From: an uncultured Erysipelotrichaceae bacterium
GTDB taxonomy: Bacteria; Bacillota_I; Bacilli_A; RFN20; CAG-826
Reading direction: 5' to 3'
DNA: 32,663 bases
Assembly (NCBI GenBank): GCA_902763555.1
Contig: CACWSI010000008.1
Location: 1 to 32,663 of the forward strand
Below, in pieces: positions 7,162 through 14,274 of this stretch. The first letter of the stretch is position 1. Each line of letters starts with the position of its first letter. The position numbers were made by a program, and so were the translations under genes. The notes under the pieces are model-generated. The model did no database searches. It was not told the origin of the DNA and worked only from the letters and a program-made list of their open reading frames with translations.

Positions 7162-7887
7162 ATGAAGAAATTTGAAAGATTATTAAAAGGTCATAAATCA
7201 CTAGTCTTCCTAGACTTCGAAGGCACTCAGTTCTCTCACGAGATGATTGCCATCGGTGCTGTTCACGCTGTGATTGACCGTCATGGTTATATTAAGAAAA
7301 GTAAAAAACCATTCCGTATTTACGTTAAGGCTCACAATAGAGTGGGTAAAATCGTCACAGATTTAACCGGCATTACTGAAGATATGCTTAAGCAAAAAGG
7401 TGTCACCTTCTTTACAGCGATGAGTGAACTTAGAAAATATGTTGGCTTATCATTCAGAAAGTCATCTTTTATCACATTTGGTAATCATGATATGAAGATT
7501 TTATCTTCCTCTATCTCTTATAGTTTTGATTTCCCAAAAGAAATCGTTCAATGTATTCAACAAAACTACATTGATTTCAGTGCTTTCATCTCTGAATTTA
7601 TGAGAGATGATAAGGGCAATCCACTTTCTTTAATTAGATACTGTGATGCCTTTGGTGTTAAACAAGCTGGTCCAGCGCACGATCCTGCAGTTGACGCTGA
7701 AAACTTAGCGTGGTTATATGACGCCACTATGAGAAAGAGTAATCTCTTACTAGAGGAATATAAGAAAGTCTTAAAAACATTCAATCACTTCCCAGTTCCT
7801 GTTGCCGCAGTTTTGAAAAAACTTGCCAGTAACGAGGATGTGTCATATAAAGAGTTTGAAGAAGAAATAAGAAAATATATCGCGTAA
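7162..7887 (+). CDS. DEDDh-family 3'-5' exonuclease
   Basis: This 241-aa protein has the DnaQ/RNase T-like exonuclease fold signature. Exo I is DFEGT at residues 18-22 (Asp18, Glu20), exo II is Asp110 in FGNHDMKIL, and exo III is His173-x4-Asp178 in AHDPAVDAENL, the DEDDh arrangement. Such enzymes remove nucleotides from DNA or RNA 3' ends; the substrate cannot be told here. The C-terminal 50 residues are helical and not recognised. The start ATG lies about 7 bases after the predicted transcription start with no ribosome-binding site, so translation would be near-leaderless. The stop overlaps the recU start by 1 base (TAATG), pointing to coupled translation and a possible shared role in DNA repair. 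Confidence 0.85.
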   Translation: MKKFERLLKGHKSLVFLDFEGTQFSHEMIAIGAVHAVIDRHGYIKKSKKPFRIYVKAHNRVGKIVTDLTGITEDMLKQKGVTFFTAMSELRKYVGLSFRKSSFITFGNHDMKILSSSISYSFDFPKEIVQCIQQNYIDFSAFISEFMRDDKGNPLSLIRYCDAFGVKQAGPAHDPAVDAENLAWLYDATMRKSNLLLEEYKKVLKTFNHFPVPVAAVLKKLASNEDVSYKEFEEEIRKYIA

Positions 7888-8477
7888 TGAGATACCCAAA
7901 CGGCAAAACTTATCAAAAGAAAGAAAGCGATAATAAAACTGAAAAAACTCATCGCACCCTTTTAAGTGCGGCAAACCGTGGTATGTCTTTAGAAGAAGAT
8001 ATCAATCTTTCTAATGATTATTATCGTGATAACGAAATAGCCCTCATTAATAAAAGACCAACTCCTATTAACATCGTTAAAGTAGATTATTCTAGAGGCG
8101 CTAGAATTACTGACGCCTATTTTGAAAAACAATCCACTACTGACTATAACGGTGTTTATAAAGGTAGATATATCGATTTTGAAGCTAAGAACACTAAGTC
8201 CAATACCGCTTTCCCTTTAAGTAACATTAGCGAACACCAAATTGTTCATCTTAAAAATGTTCTTAAACATGGAGGTATTGCCTTCTTTATCATCTCTTTC
8301 CAAATGAAAGATGAAATCTATTTGTTAGATGCTTCTTTTGTTATTAACTTCTATGAACATGGCGATAGAAAATCTATCCCTTATGAAGTATTCACAAAGG
8401 ATGCGGTTTTAATCAAACAAGACTATGCACCAAGGCTTCATTATCTTGATGCAGTTGATCAATTATATTTCAAATAA
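7887..8477 (+). CDS. recU: Holliday junction resolvase RecU
   Basis: The 196-aa protein has the RecU features: NRG at 30-32 in the N-terminal helix, TDYNG at 85-89 (Asp86), and FEAKNT at 98-103 (Glu99, Lys101) forming the PD-(D/E)xK-type metal site, followed by a conserved QIVHL helix. RecU cuts four-way junctions during recombinational repair and chromosome segregation in Gram-positives and interacts with RecA. Length is slightly below the 206 aa of B. subtilis. No ribosome-binding site is visible; the ATG overlaps the exonuclease stop, so reinitiation is likely. In Bacillus recU sits beside ponA, whereas here its partner is an exonuclease. It ends immediately beside the convergent nth gene. 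Confidence 0.95.
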   Translation: MRYPNGKTYQKKESDNKTEKTHRTLLSAANRGMSLEEDINLSNDYYRDNEIALINKRPTPINIVKVDYSRGARITDAYFEKQSTTDYNGVYKGRYIDFEAKNTKSNTAFPLSNISEHQIVHLKNVLKHGGIAFFIISFQMKDEIYLLDASFVINFYEHGDRKSIPYEVFTKDAVLIKQDYAPRLHYLDAVDQLYFK

Positions 8478-9104
8478 TTACTTGCCTTTATATATGCACA
8501 TGTCGCTTATTTTGCAGTTTTCGCATTTAGGCGAACGGGCCATACAATAGTATCTACCAAAATGAATTAATTGGTGATGTGACTTAATCCATCTCTCTTC
8601 AGGGATGATTTTTTTAAGCTTTCTTTCCACATCAATTGGTTCATCATCTTTTTTAGCAAGATTAAGTCTTTTACTAATTCTTAAAATATGAGTGTCCACT
8701 GGTAGATCTGGAATTTGGAATATTTCCGCTCTGATGACACCAGCGGTTTTATTTCCAACGCCTGGCAAAGTCATTAGTTCTTCTTTATCAGATGGCACTA
8801 CACTATTAAAACGATCCACTAAATCTTTGACTATACCTTTAAGATTCTTGGCTTTGTTTTTATATAAGCCAATTGGTTTAATAATTTCTTCAATATCTTC
8901 TAAAGGTGCATCATATAAAGCGGCCAATGTTGGATATTTCTTAAATAATAATGGTGTGACCGCATTAACTGATTTATCAGTTGTTTGCGCGGATAGCATT
9001 ACCGCGATGACTAGTTCATAATCTTTAGAATATAAAAGTTCGCACTTAGCAGTGGGTAATATTTCATCTAAATAATCTAATAAAGGCTTAACGTTAGTCT
9101 TCAT
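8478..9104 (-). CDS. nth: Endonuclease III (DNA glycosylase/AP lyase)
   Basis: From the ATG at 9104 the protein has 208 residues. The helix-hairpin-helix LPGVGNKTA carries catalytic Lys119, with Asp137 in VDTHILR. The C-terminal 4Fe-4S loop is C187-x6-C194-x2-C197-x5-C203. It removes oxidised pyrimidines in base excision repair. I chose 9104 over upstream ATGs at 9134 and 9113 because the distance to the LSAQ motif then matches E. coli Nth; the ribosome site is weak for all of them. The N-terminus overlaps the end of dnaD (stop at 9094), as in the Bacillus dnaD-nth pair. It ends directly against the convergent recU gene with no space for a terminator. Confidence 0.95.
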   Translation of the reverse strand: MKTNVKPLLDYLDEILPTAKCELLYSKDYELVIAVMLSAQTTDKSVNAVTPLLFKKYPTLAALYDAPLEDIEEIIKPIGLYKNKAKNLKGIVKDLVDRFNSVVPSDKEELMTLPGVGNKTAGVIRAEIFQIPDLPVDTHILRISKRLNLAKKDDEPIDVERKLKKIIPEERWIKSHHQLIHFGRYYCMARSPKCENCKISDMCIYKGK

Positions 9105-9747
9105 CGTCTTCATCAAGCCATGGAGTTTTTGCAATACGAATGGTTTCTTCTAAGTTATTTGTCCAATCATCCTTGATGGATGTTTTACCTTCGGCTTCAA
9201 GTTCTTCTCTTTTGGCCCATGTTAATAAAATTTTATCGACTGATTTAATTGATTTCTTGCCTTGACTAATAGCTTCTTTTAAAGCGTTGATAATTACTTC
9301 ATCAGTGTAACCCATCGCTACCCATTCTCTAATTGTGGAGACTTCTGTTGGGGATAAGCTACGTCCTAATTCTTGTTGGAAGTTTTCATAAATATTAGTG
9401 AGTTGGTCACTGATTGTTTTATTATTTCTTACTTCGTTTTCTTTAGAAACACTGATTTGAAATTCACGGTAAAGTCTTTCCTTAAGTGGATTTAAAGAAG
9501 TAATGGTTTTACCATTTGCGGTGGTATATTCGATTAAACCACGTGTTAATAAATCAGCGAGTAATCTATCAATCTCTTTAATGTCTAGAGACATTTTTAA
9601 AGATAATAAATCCGCGGTCACGAAAGTATCGCCATATGAAATGAGATGATCCATCATTAGAATGATCGCTAATTGGTTCTCACTGATTTTGAGTTTTTTA
9701 TAGTTTTCTAAAAGTAAGAAATGAAAATCTACTGCTTCACTAATCAT
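9094..9747 (-). CDS. dnaD: DnaD-family replication initiation protein
   Basis: This 217-aa protein has a winged-helix N-terminal half (about residues 25-100) followed by a DnaD C-terminal domain. That domain shows GRSLSPTEVSTIREW and the conserved AKREELEAEG-like end of the YxxxIxxxW region (VDKILLTWAKREE, about 175-187). DnaD helps load the replicative helicase with DnaB/DnaI at oriC and at stalled forks. Length is near the 232 aa of B. subtilis DnaD. The C-terminus is acidic (DEDDED). The start is 4 bases after the cca stop, and the end overlaps nth, making cca-dnaD-nth a single unit. The ribosome site is weak, suggesting coupling to cca. Confidence 0.9.
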   Translation of the reverse strand: MISEAVDFHFLLLENYKKLKISENQLAIILMMDHLISYGDTFVTADLLSLKMSLDIKEIDRLLADLLTRGLIEYTTANGKTITSLNPLKERLYREFQISVSKENEVRNNKTISDQLTNIYENFQQELGRSLSPTEVSTIREWVAMGYTDEVIINALKEAISQGKKSIKSVDKILLTWAKREELEAEGKTSIKDDWTNNLEETIRIAKTPWLDEDDED

Positions 9748-9751
9748 GCTA

Positions 9752-10444
9752 TTACTTTATCACACCCACTAGGTTTGCTATATCAAATTGTGCAAAAATA
9801 TCCATTTTTTCTTTTTGATCGACGACTGTATCATCGATTTTATTTAATTCACTTCTAATCTTCGCATCAGTAATATTTCTTAATAAATCAAAGTTATCAT
9901 GCATTGCTTTTAATAGAGATTCTTCAATTTTTAAATGATGCATTAAATGGAATCTAATTGCTCTTAAGATTCTAAGTGGATCTTCTTTGATTCTTGTATC
10001 AGGGTCCCCCACCATTCTTAAGATATTATTTTTAAGGTCTTCTTGACCGTTACAATAATCTATAACTTTTAAATCTTTATTCATATATAAGGCATTCACG
10101 GTAAAGTCTCTTCTTAGATAATCTTCTTCTAAATCTTTAACGAAGATGACTTTATTTGGATGCCTGCTATCTTCATATGAGGACTCTTTTCTTAAAGTCG
10201 TAATATCGAACTTTAATCCATCACTTGTCTTGTATTTTAAGGAACCGAATCTTTTAAAAGTGGCATCAGCGTTAGGTAAAAATGCCAGGATTTCTTCTGG
10301 TGTAGCTTCACTAACAGCGTCCATATCTGTTAATGGTTCATTTAAAAGATAATCTCTAACCGTACCACCGACGAGATATAACTGATAACCATGTTTGTTA
10401 AACTCATTAGCGAGCTTAATAAATGAATCTAGATTCTTGTCCAT
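9752..10444 (-). CDS. cca: CCA-type tRNA nucleotidyltransferase, short form without body and tail
   Basis: The 230-aa protein contains the class II nucleotidyltransferase head and neck: GGTVRD (26-31), catalytic D40-x-D42, the RRDFTVNALY motif (111-120), and EDPLR (154-158), which selects the incoming nucleotide, followed by RAIRF. It therefore looks catalytically complete. The family is usually about 380-400 aa, but here the protein stops soon after the neck domain, and dnaD begins 4 bases later, so the tRNA-binding body and tail are missing rather than split off by a frameshift. It should add CCA, or part of it, to tRNA 3' ends; a poly(A) polymerase-like role is possible. No ribosome site precedes the ATG, and the promoter predicts a leaderless transcript. 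Confidence 0.85.
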   Translation of the reverse strand: MDKNLDSFIKLANEFNKHGYQLYLVGGTVRDYLLNEPLTDMDAVSEATPEEILAFLPNADATFKRFGSLKYKTSDGLKFDITTLRKESSYEDSRHPNKVIFVKDLEEDYLRRDFTVNALYMNKDLKVIDYCNGQEDLKNNILRMVGDPDTRIKEDPLRILRAIRFHLMHHLKIEESLLKAMHDNFDLLRNITDAKIRSELNKIDDTVVDQKEKMDIFAQFDIANLVGVIK

Positions 10445-10450
10445 GCTACT

Positions 10451-10479
10451 ATTCTACACTTTTTATAAAAAGAGCACAA
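10451..10479 (-). promoter_or_regulatory. Promoter of cca-dnaD-nth, predicting a leaderless mRNA
   Basis: On the minus strand TTGTGC (10479-10474) and TAGAAT (10456-10451) are 17 bases apart. Seven bases past the -10 is the A of the cca ATG (10444). The -35 overlaps the T tract of the HU terminator. No Shine-Dalgarno sequence fits between. Confidence 0.55.
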
Positions 10480-10503
10480 AAAAACCAGCGTTTCCGCTGA
10501 TTT
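10478..10503 (-). terminator. Rho-independent terminator of the HU gene
   Basis: The minus strand forms CAGCG-GAAA-CGCTG (10499-10486) with a stable GNRA tetraloop followed by a run of seven or more T. It starts about 18 bases after the HU stop codon and separates it from cca. Confidence 0.88.
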
Positions 10504-10516
10504 CTTTTAAACTGAA

Positions 10517-10801
10517 CTACGCGTTCAATTTGCCTTTTAAGGCTTTGGAAAGTCTGAAACTCACTGAACGTGATTCGGCAATCTTGATGCGGGTATGTTG
10601 TTTTGGATGTGTACCGTCACGAGATTGACGAGTTTTTGGTGTAAAAACACCAAAGTTAGTGATGTTGACTTCTTGGCCTTCTAATAAGGCTTTTTCAATT
10701 TCACCGAAACAGATGTCCAATGCTGCACGAGCGTCTTTTTTGGATAAATGCGCTTCATCTGCAACAATTTGAACAAGGTCTCTTCTGTTGAATTTCTTCA
10801 T
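10517..10801 (-). CDS. hup: HU-family DNA-binding protein
   Basis: From the ATG at 10801 the protein has 94 residues with the HU fold. An N-terminal helical dimerisation part (NRRDLVQIVADEAHLSKKDA) is followed by NFGVF (about 49-53) and a basic arm. The arm reads SRDGTHPKQHTRI in place of the usual GRNPxTG, then KIAESRSVSFRLSKALK. HU bends DNA and compacts the nucleoid. A TTG two codons upstream (10807) is too close to the GGGAG ribosome site, so the ATG is the likely start. An extended -10 promoter and a GNRA-loop terminator make it a single-gene unit, though read-through from der is possible. Gene order cmk-der-HU matches Bacillus. Confidence 0.93.
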   Translation of the reverse strand: MKKFNRRDLVQIVADEAHLSKKDARAALDICFGEIEKALLEGQEVNITNFGVFTPKTRQSRDGTHPKQHTRIKIAESRSVSFRLSKALKGKLNA

Positions 10802-10859
10802 GTTCAAATGCTCCCTTTTTGTTGAAATGAATTAGCAAGATAATCCTATTTCTAGGTTA

Positions 10860-10868
10860 AGTATAACA
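10860..10868 (-). promoter_or_regulatory. Extended -10 promoter of the HU gene
   Basis: The minus strand reads TG-T-TATACT (10868-10860), an extended -10. No clear -35 hexamer lies at the right distance. The predicted leader is about 50 bases and includes the GGGAG ribosome site. Confidence 0.6.
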
Positions 10869-10913
10869 TCTTTTTCAAAAAAAGTATGATTTTTTAAAAC
10901 AATTAGTAGATTT

Positions 10914-12233
10914 TTATTTAGATTGGTTCGTTCGTTTCTTTAAAACTATGCGAATTGGAGTGCCATCAAAATTGAATGTATCTCTTAAACGATTTTCAAT
11001 ATATCTTTGATATGAGAAATGCATGAAGTTAGGGTCATTTACAAATAAAACAATTGTTGGCGGGGCGCTACTAACTTGTGATGCATAGAGAATTTTTAGT
11101 CTACCACCATTGAAGTTTGGAGCTTGATTCATGATTTGAGCGTCTTGCATGACCTCATTTAGCAAACTTGTCTTGATTCTTGTATAGTATGCAGCGTGCA
11201 CTGTATCAAGTGTTTCAAAGAGTGTATCAAGTCTCTGTTTTTTAAGAGCAGAAACAAATACTACTGGAGCGTAGTCTAAGAACTTATATTCATCACGAAT
11301 GATTTTGACATAATCGGACATGGTATTAGTTTGCTTGCCCACTAAATCCCATTTATTAACAACGATAATAATGGCTTTATGTAAGTCAGTAGCGTATTGG
11401 ATAACGTGCTTATCTTGTTCAGTGATGCCTTCTTTACCATCAAGCACTAATAAAACAATTTCACTTCTTTCAATTGCTTTGAGCGCGCGTATTGCGGAAT
11501 ATTTATCAATTGATTCATAAATCTTGCCACGTTTTTTAAGACCCGCCGTATCGATAACTAAATAGTTTTTACCATTTCTATTAAATGGAGTATCAATAGA
11601 ATCTCTAGTGGTACCAGAGATATTACTGACGATAACACGATCTTGATTCAAGATAGCGTTAGTTAAAGAAGATTTACCAACATTAGGTCTACCAACAACA
11701 CAGAATGTGACTTTATCTTCTTCTAATTCTTCACTGTTTTCTGGTAAGTATTTAACGATTTCATTTAAGATATCACCTATGCCAATACCATGCGCACCAG
11801 AAACAACATGAGGTTCACCAAGACCTAAGCCATAGAACTCTTGAGCGTCCGCCATATGGGAACCTTCATCAATTTTATTAACTGCCAAAATAATTGGCTT
11901 TTTTACCTTTCTTAAGATGGTTGTCACCACTCTATCATCAGTGGTAATTCCAAGCTTGCCATCGACCACAAACACTATCACGTCTGCCTCGTTTATGGCA
12001 ATTTCAGCTTGCATACGGATTTGTTCTTGGAATGGACGATTAACGATTTCGATACCGCCTGTATCAATTAAAGAGAAGTGATGACCAAGCCATTCACATT
12101 GCCCGTAAAGTCTATCACGAGTAATGCCCATTTCATCATCGACGATGGCGTGTCTTTCGCCAATCATACGATTAAAAATCGTCGATTTGCCGACGTTTGG
12201 TGAGCCAACAATTGCAACGATTCCTTGAGCCAT
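10914..12233 (-). CDS. der: Ribosome biogenesis GTPase Der (EngA)
   Basis: The 439-aa protein has two tandem GTPase domains and a C-terminal KH-like domain, the Der architecture. Domain 1 has GSPNVGKS (10-17), DTGG (57-60) and NKID (119-122). Domain 2 has GRPNVGKSS (181-189), DTAG (228-231) and an NKWD motif (about 295). The C-terminal domain ends with RIVLKKRTNQSK. Der binds 50S precursors and is needed for large-subunit assembly. Length is close to 436 aa in B. subtilis. GGAGAAG precedes the ATG by 8 bases. It follows cmk by 4 bases and precedes HU, the conserved Bacillus order. No terminator is visible between der and the HU promoter. Confidence 0.97.
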   Translation of the reverse strand: MAQGIVAIVGSPNVGKSTIFNRMIGERHAIVDDEMGITRDRLYGQCEWLGHHFSLIDTGGIEIVNRPFQEQIRMQAEIAINEADVIVFVVDGKLGITTDDRVVTTILRKVKKPIILAVNKIDEGSHMADAQEFYGLGLGEPHVVSGAHGIGIGDILNEIVKYLPENSEELEEDKVTFCVVGRPNVGKSSLTNAILNQDRVIVSNISGTTRDSIDTPFNRNGKNYLVIDTAGLKKRGKIYESIDKYSAIRALKAIERSEIVLLVLDGKEGITEQDKHVIQYATDLHKAIIIVVNKWDLVGKQTNTMSDYVKIIRDEYKFLDYAPVVFVSALKKQRLDTLFETLDTVHAAYYTRIKTSLLNEVMQDAQIMNQAPNFNGGRLKILYASQVSSAPPTIVLFVNDPNFMHFSYQRYIENRLRDTFNFDGTPIRIVLKKRTNQSK

Positions 12234-12237
12234 ATAT

Positions 12238-12906
12238 TTATTTCTTCTCCGCTAATTTTTGATCAATGATTTTATTCACTTCAGCGACGACTTCATCAAT
12301 TGATAAATCAGAAGTATCTAAGTGAATAGCGTCTGGTGCAGGTTTAAGAGGAGCAAATGCACGATGAGAATCAATGTAGTCTCTCTTTTCTACATCAGCA
12401 ACGATATCTTCATAGGTACAAAGGATACCTTTTTCTTGGTTTTCTAAATAACGACGTTCCGCTCTTTTTTCAACGGAAGCAACTTGGAAGATCTTAACTT
12501 CAGCATTTGGTAAAACATATGTGCCGATATCACGACCATCCATAATAACAGAATCTTTTTCTGCCATTTTTCTTTGTAGTTCCACTAAAGCAAGACGGAT
12601 GTCTTTATAGGAAGCAATATATGAAACATTACCAGAAACATCAGTACCTCTAATTGGCTTACTGACATCAACACCATTACATAAAACAACATAACCTGGT
12701 TTTAATTCAATGTTCACTTCTGGAATTAAAGCGCAACAAGCTTTTTCATCTTGGCAATCAACGCCCTTCTGTAAGCAATACCAAGTGAATGCACGATACA
12801 TTGCACCTGTATCAATATAGGTGAATCCTCTCATGAGCGCCACTTTCTTGGCGATTGTGGATTTTCCTGCTGCGGCAGGACCGTCAATAGCAATAGCAAT
12901 TTTCAT
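12238..12906 (-). CDS. cmk: Cytidylate kinase
   Basis: From the ATG at 12906 (strong GGGGGAAAG ribosome site) the protein has 222 residues. It carries the P-loop GPAAAGKS at 9-16, the CMP-binding DGRDIGT motif (about 148-154) and the lid arginine-rich RAERRYLE segment. It phosphorylates CMP and dCMP, feeding pyrimidine nucleotide synthesis. A longer frame to 12954 would overlap the upstream membrane-protein gene and lacks homology, so it was not used. It begins 1 base after the upstream gene and ends 4 bases before der, so the three are probably cotranscribed. Confidence 0.96.
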   Translation of the reverse strand: MKIAIAIDGPAAAGKSTIAKKVALMRGFTYIDTGAMYRAFTWYCLQKGVDCQDEKACCALIPEVNIELKPGYVVLCNGVDVSKPIRGTDVSGNVSYIASYKDIRLALVELQRKMAEKDSVIMDGRDIGTYVLPNAEVKIFQVASVEKRAERRYLENQEKGILCTYEDIVADVEKRDYIDSHRAFAPLKPAPDAIHLDTSDLSIDEVVAEVNKIIDQKLAEKK

Positions 12907-12907
12907 A

Positions 12908-13213
12908 TTACTTTCCCCCGAATGCGTAGACTGCAAAGATGATGATACCAACAATTAATAACACGCCTAATAAACAAATACAGCCGATAGTAATGTACTT
13001 TTTAGTAATAAGACGTTTAGGGGCAGCTTCGACTTCTTGATTGTCGATTTTGCCTAAAACCTCTTCCAAAGGAAGAGTGGATGTTGTATTCATCTTATCA
13101 CTAACGATGTTGCTATTTCTTTCTTTAATAGACTCAGGCTCGTTATTAATTGATTTAAATTCGTTAATAGATTGACGATATTTTTTGTATTTTTCTAATC
13201 TGGTTTCGCTCAT
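12908..13213 (-). CDS. Small membrane protein of unknown function upstream of cmk
   Basis: From the ATG at 13213 the protein has 101 residues: a charged N-terminal region (RLEKYKKYRQSI), a polar linker, and one strongly hydrophobic segment near the C-terminus (about residues 75-97), ending GGK. It is a probable tail-anchored or single-pass membrane protein. I do not recognise the family. A GTG at 13228 is an alternative in-frame start and lies at the predicted transcription start. The gene is 1 base from cmk and likely cotranscribed with cmk and der. In Bacillus small ypf genes also precede cmk, but similarity is not evident. Confidence 0.7.
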   Translation of the reverse strand: MSETRLEKYKKYRQSINEFKSINNEPESIKERNSNIVSDKMNTTSTLPLEEVLGKIDNQEVEAAPKRLITKKYITIGCICLLGVLLIVGIIIFAVYAFGGK

Positions 13214-13232
13214 AAAAAGTCCAATCACGTAT

Positions 13233-13261
13233 ATTCTAATTTAATTAGAATGCTTTTTGAA
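13233..13261 (-). promoter_or_regulatory. Promoter of membrane protein-cmk-der with an overlapping inverted repeat
   Basis: On the minus strand TTCAAA (13261-13256) and TAGAAT (13238-13233) are 17 bases apart. The -10 is one arm of a perfect 8-bp inverted repeat (ATTCTAAT/ATTAGAAT with 3 bases between, 13233-13251). The repeat could be an operator or simply an AT-rich palindrome. Confidence 0.5.
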
Positions 13262-13299
13262 TAGAAAATAACTTTTTGTGTTAATTTGTTCCCTCACTA

Positions 13300-13351
13300 T
13301 TGAAAATAGATAATCAAAATATATATAATCAATGTATACAACCCAAGGAGG
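13300..13351 (+). promoter_or_regulatory. Promoter and ribosome site of the ferredoxin gene
   Basis: TTGAAA (13300-13305) and TATAAT (13324-13329) are 18 bases apart. A very strong ribosome site AAGGAGG (13345-13351) lies 8 bases before the ATG at 13360. This fits a highly expressed gene. Confidence 0.8.
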
Positions 13352-13359
13352 CATTACTC

Positions 13360-13539
13360 ATGGCTAAGAAAAGAGTAAAAATTGATGCTGCTTCATGCAT
13401 TATGTGCGGCGCTTGTGTCGGCTCATACCCAGATGATTTCAAATTCTCTGATGAAGGTCCAGCCACTCCAATTACAGGCGAAGCTGATGAAGACGCAGTT
13501 GGCGTATGCCCAGTTGGTGCAATCTCTGTTGAAGAGTAA
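13360..13539 (+). CDS. Single-cluster 4Fe-4S ferredoxin
   Basis: Starting at the ATG at 13360, the protein has 59 residues. Three cysteines sit in CIMCGAC near residue 14 and the fourth in VCPVGAIS near residue 50, the pattern of monocluster [4Fe-4S] ferredoxins of Bacillus type. The usual second-cluster cysteine after CxxCxxC is Tyr here, which is normal for one-cluster ferredoxins. It is a small soluble electron carrier. The strong promoter and AAGGAGG site settle the start; an upstream in-frame ATG at 13300 lies inside the promoter. It is a single-gene unit ended by a bidirectional terminator. Confidence 0.95.
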   Translation: MAKKRVKIDAASCIMCGACVGSYPDDFKFSDEGPATPITGEADEDAVGVCPVGAISVEE

Positions 13540-13545
13540 AATACA

Positions 13546-13582
13546 ACAAAAAACTAGGCCTTGATTGACCTAGTTTTTTTGT
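13546..13582 (+). terminator. Bidirectional terminator between ferredoxin and the ECF gene
   Basis: An AAACTAGG/CCTAGTTT stem (about 13552-13559 and 13569-13576) is followed by T residues on the plus strand and preceded by A residues, so it can stop transcription both ways. The stop codon and last few codons of the convergent minus-strand transporter gene lie inside it. Confidence 0.85.
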
Positions 13583-14274
13583 GCGTCGATTTTCTTAAAT
13601 AATAATCTTAAACGCTTATATAGTAGAGCAGTTACCACAACCACCATTGCATCCTTTAAGGCATTAAATGGTAAAGCAACCATTAATAAGAACGGCCAAG
13701 TAAGATCTTTTACTGCAGGATTAATCTTTTGGCACATACCAAGAATCGCAGCTTTTGGTAAATGATATAAATATGAATAAGCATCAAGCATAACAAATGT
13801 TGTGATAAATGATGCTCCAATAATTTGTACAACTGTAGCAACACCTAAACCGATAAGAGCACCTTTAAGTGTGCGCTTTTTCTTATAAATAAATGCGGCT
13901 GGTAAAACGAATAATGTTGAATAGATAAAGTCCGCTAATTCACCAACCCCAGCGGTACCAGTAATTGGTAATTTCACTATCGTCTTCACTAAAATGACCA
14001 GAAAGCCAGATAATGGACCATATGCAAAACCGGCCATAAAAGCTGGAATTTCATCTAAGTGTATTTCTAAGAATCCTGGGAATATTGGAAGAGAGAACTT
14101 TAGGAATGGAATTGTATAAAGAATAATGGAAAATGCGGCGAATATCGCGGTACGAGCAATAAACTTAGTGGTCATCGCATTGCCCTTAAAGAACAATTTT
14201 GCAATTAGTTTTGCTAAAACGATAACCATGAATACAAAGACTAGTATCAAACGCGCGGTGTCAAATGCTTGCAT
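13570..14274 (-). CDS. ribU: ECF transporter substrate-binding subunit, probably riboflavin (RibU)
   Basis: From the ATG at 14274 the protein has 234 residues and about six to seven hydrophobic segments. The core from residue 34 (TTKFIARTAIFAAFSIIL) to residue 225 resembles ECF S components, with a helix-1 arginine and the conserved HLDEIPAFMAGFAYGP segment. S components bind a vitamin and dock on the EcfAAT energising module, not seen in this window. An FMN riboswitch directly upstream makes riboflavin the likely substrate. The first 33 residues add an extra N-terminal membrane segment not usual in RibU. A TTG at 14298 is an alternative start, but it lies inside a possible riboswitch platform helix. 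Confidence 0.87.
   Translation of the reverse strand: MQAFDTARLILVFVFMVIVLAKLIAKLFFKGNAMTTKFIARTAIFAAFSIILYTIPFLKFSLPIFPGFLEIHLDEIPAFMAGFAYGPLSGFLVILVKTIVKLPITGTAGVGELADFIYSTLFVLPAAFIYKKKRTLKGALIGLGVATVVQIIGASFITTFVMLDAYSYLYHLPKAAILGMCQKINPAVKDLTWPFLLMVALPFNALKDAMVVVVTALLYKRLRLLFKKIDAQKN

Noticed and set aside
10802-10913. Replication origin or DnaA-box cluster near HU and dnaD
   Set aside because: No TTATCCACA-like boxes or clusters are visible; the AT-rich stretch is explained by the HU promoter.
13300-13359. N-terminal extension of the ferredoxin
   Set aside because: The in-frame ATG at 13300 lies inside the -35 element, while the ATG at 13360 has an ideal AAGGAGG site and gives the normal ferredoxin length.
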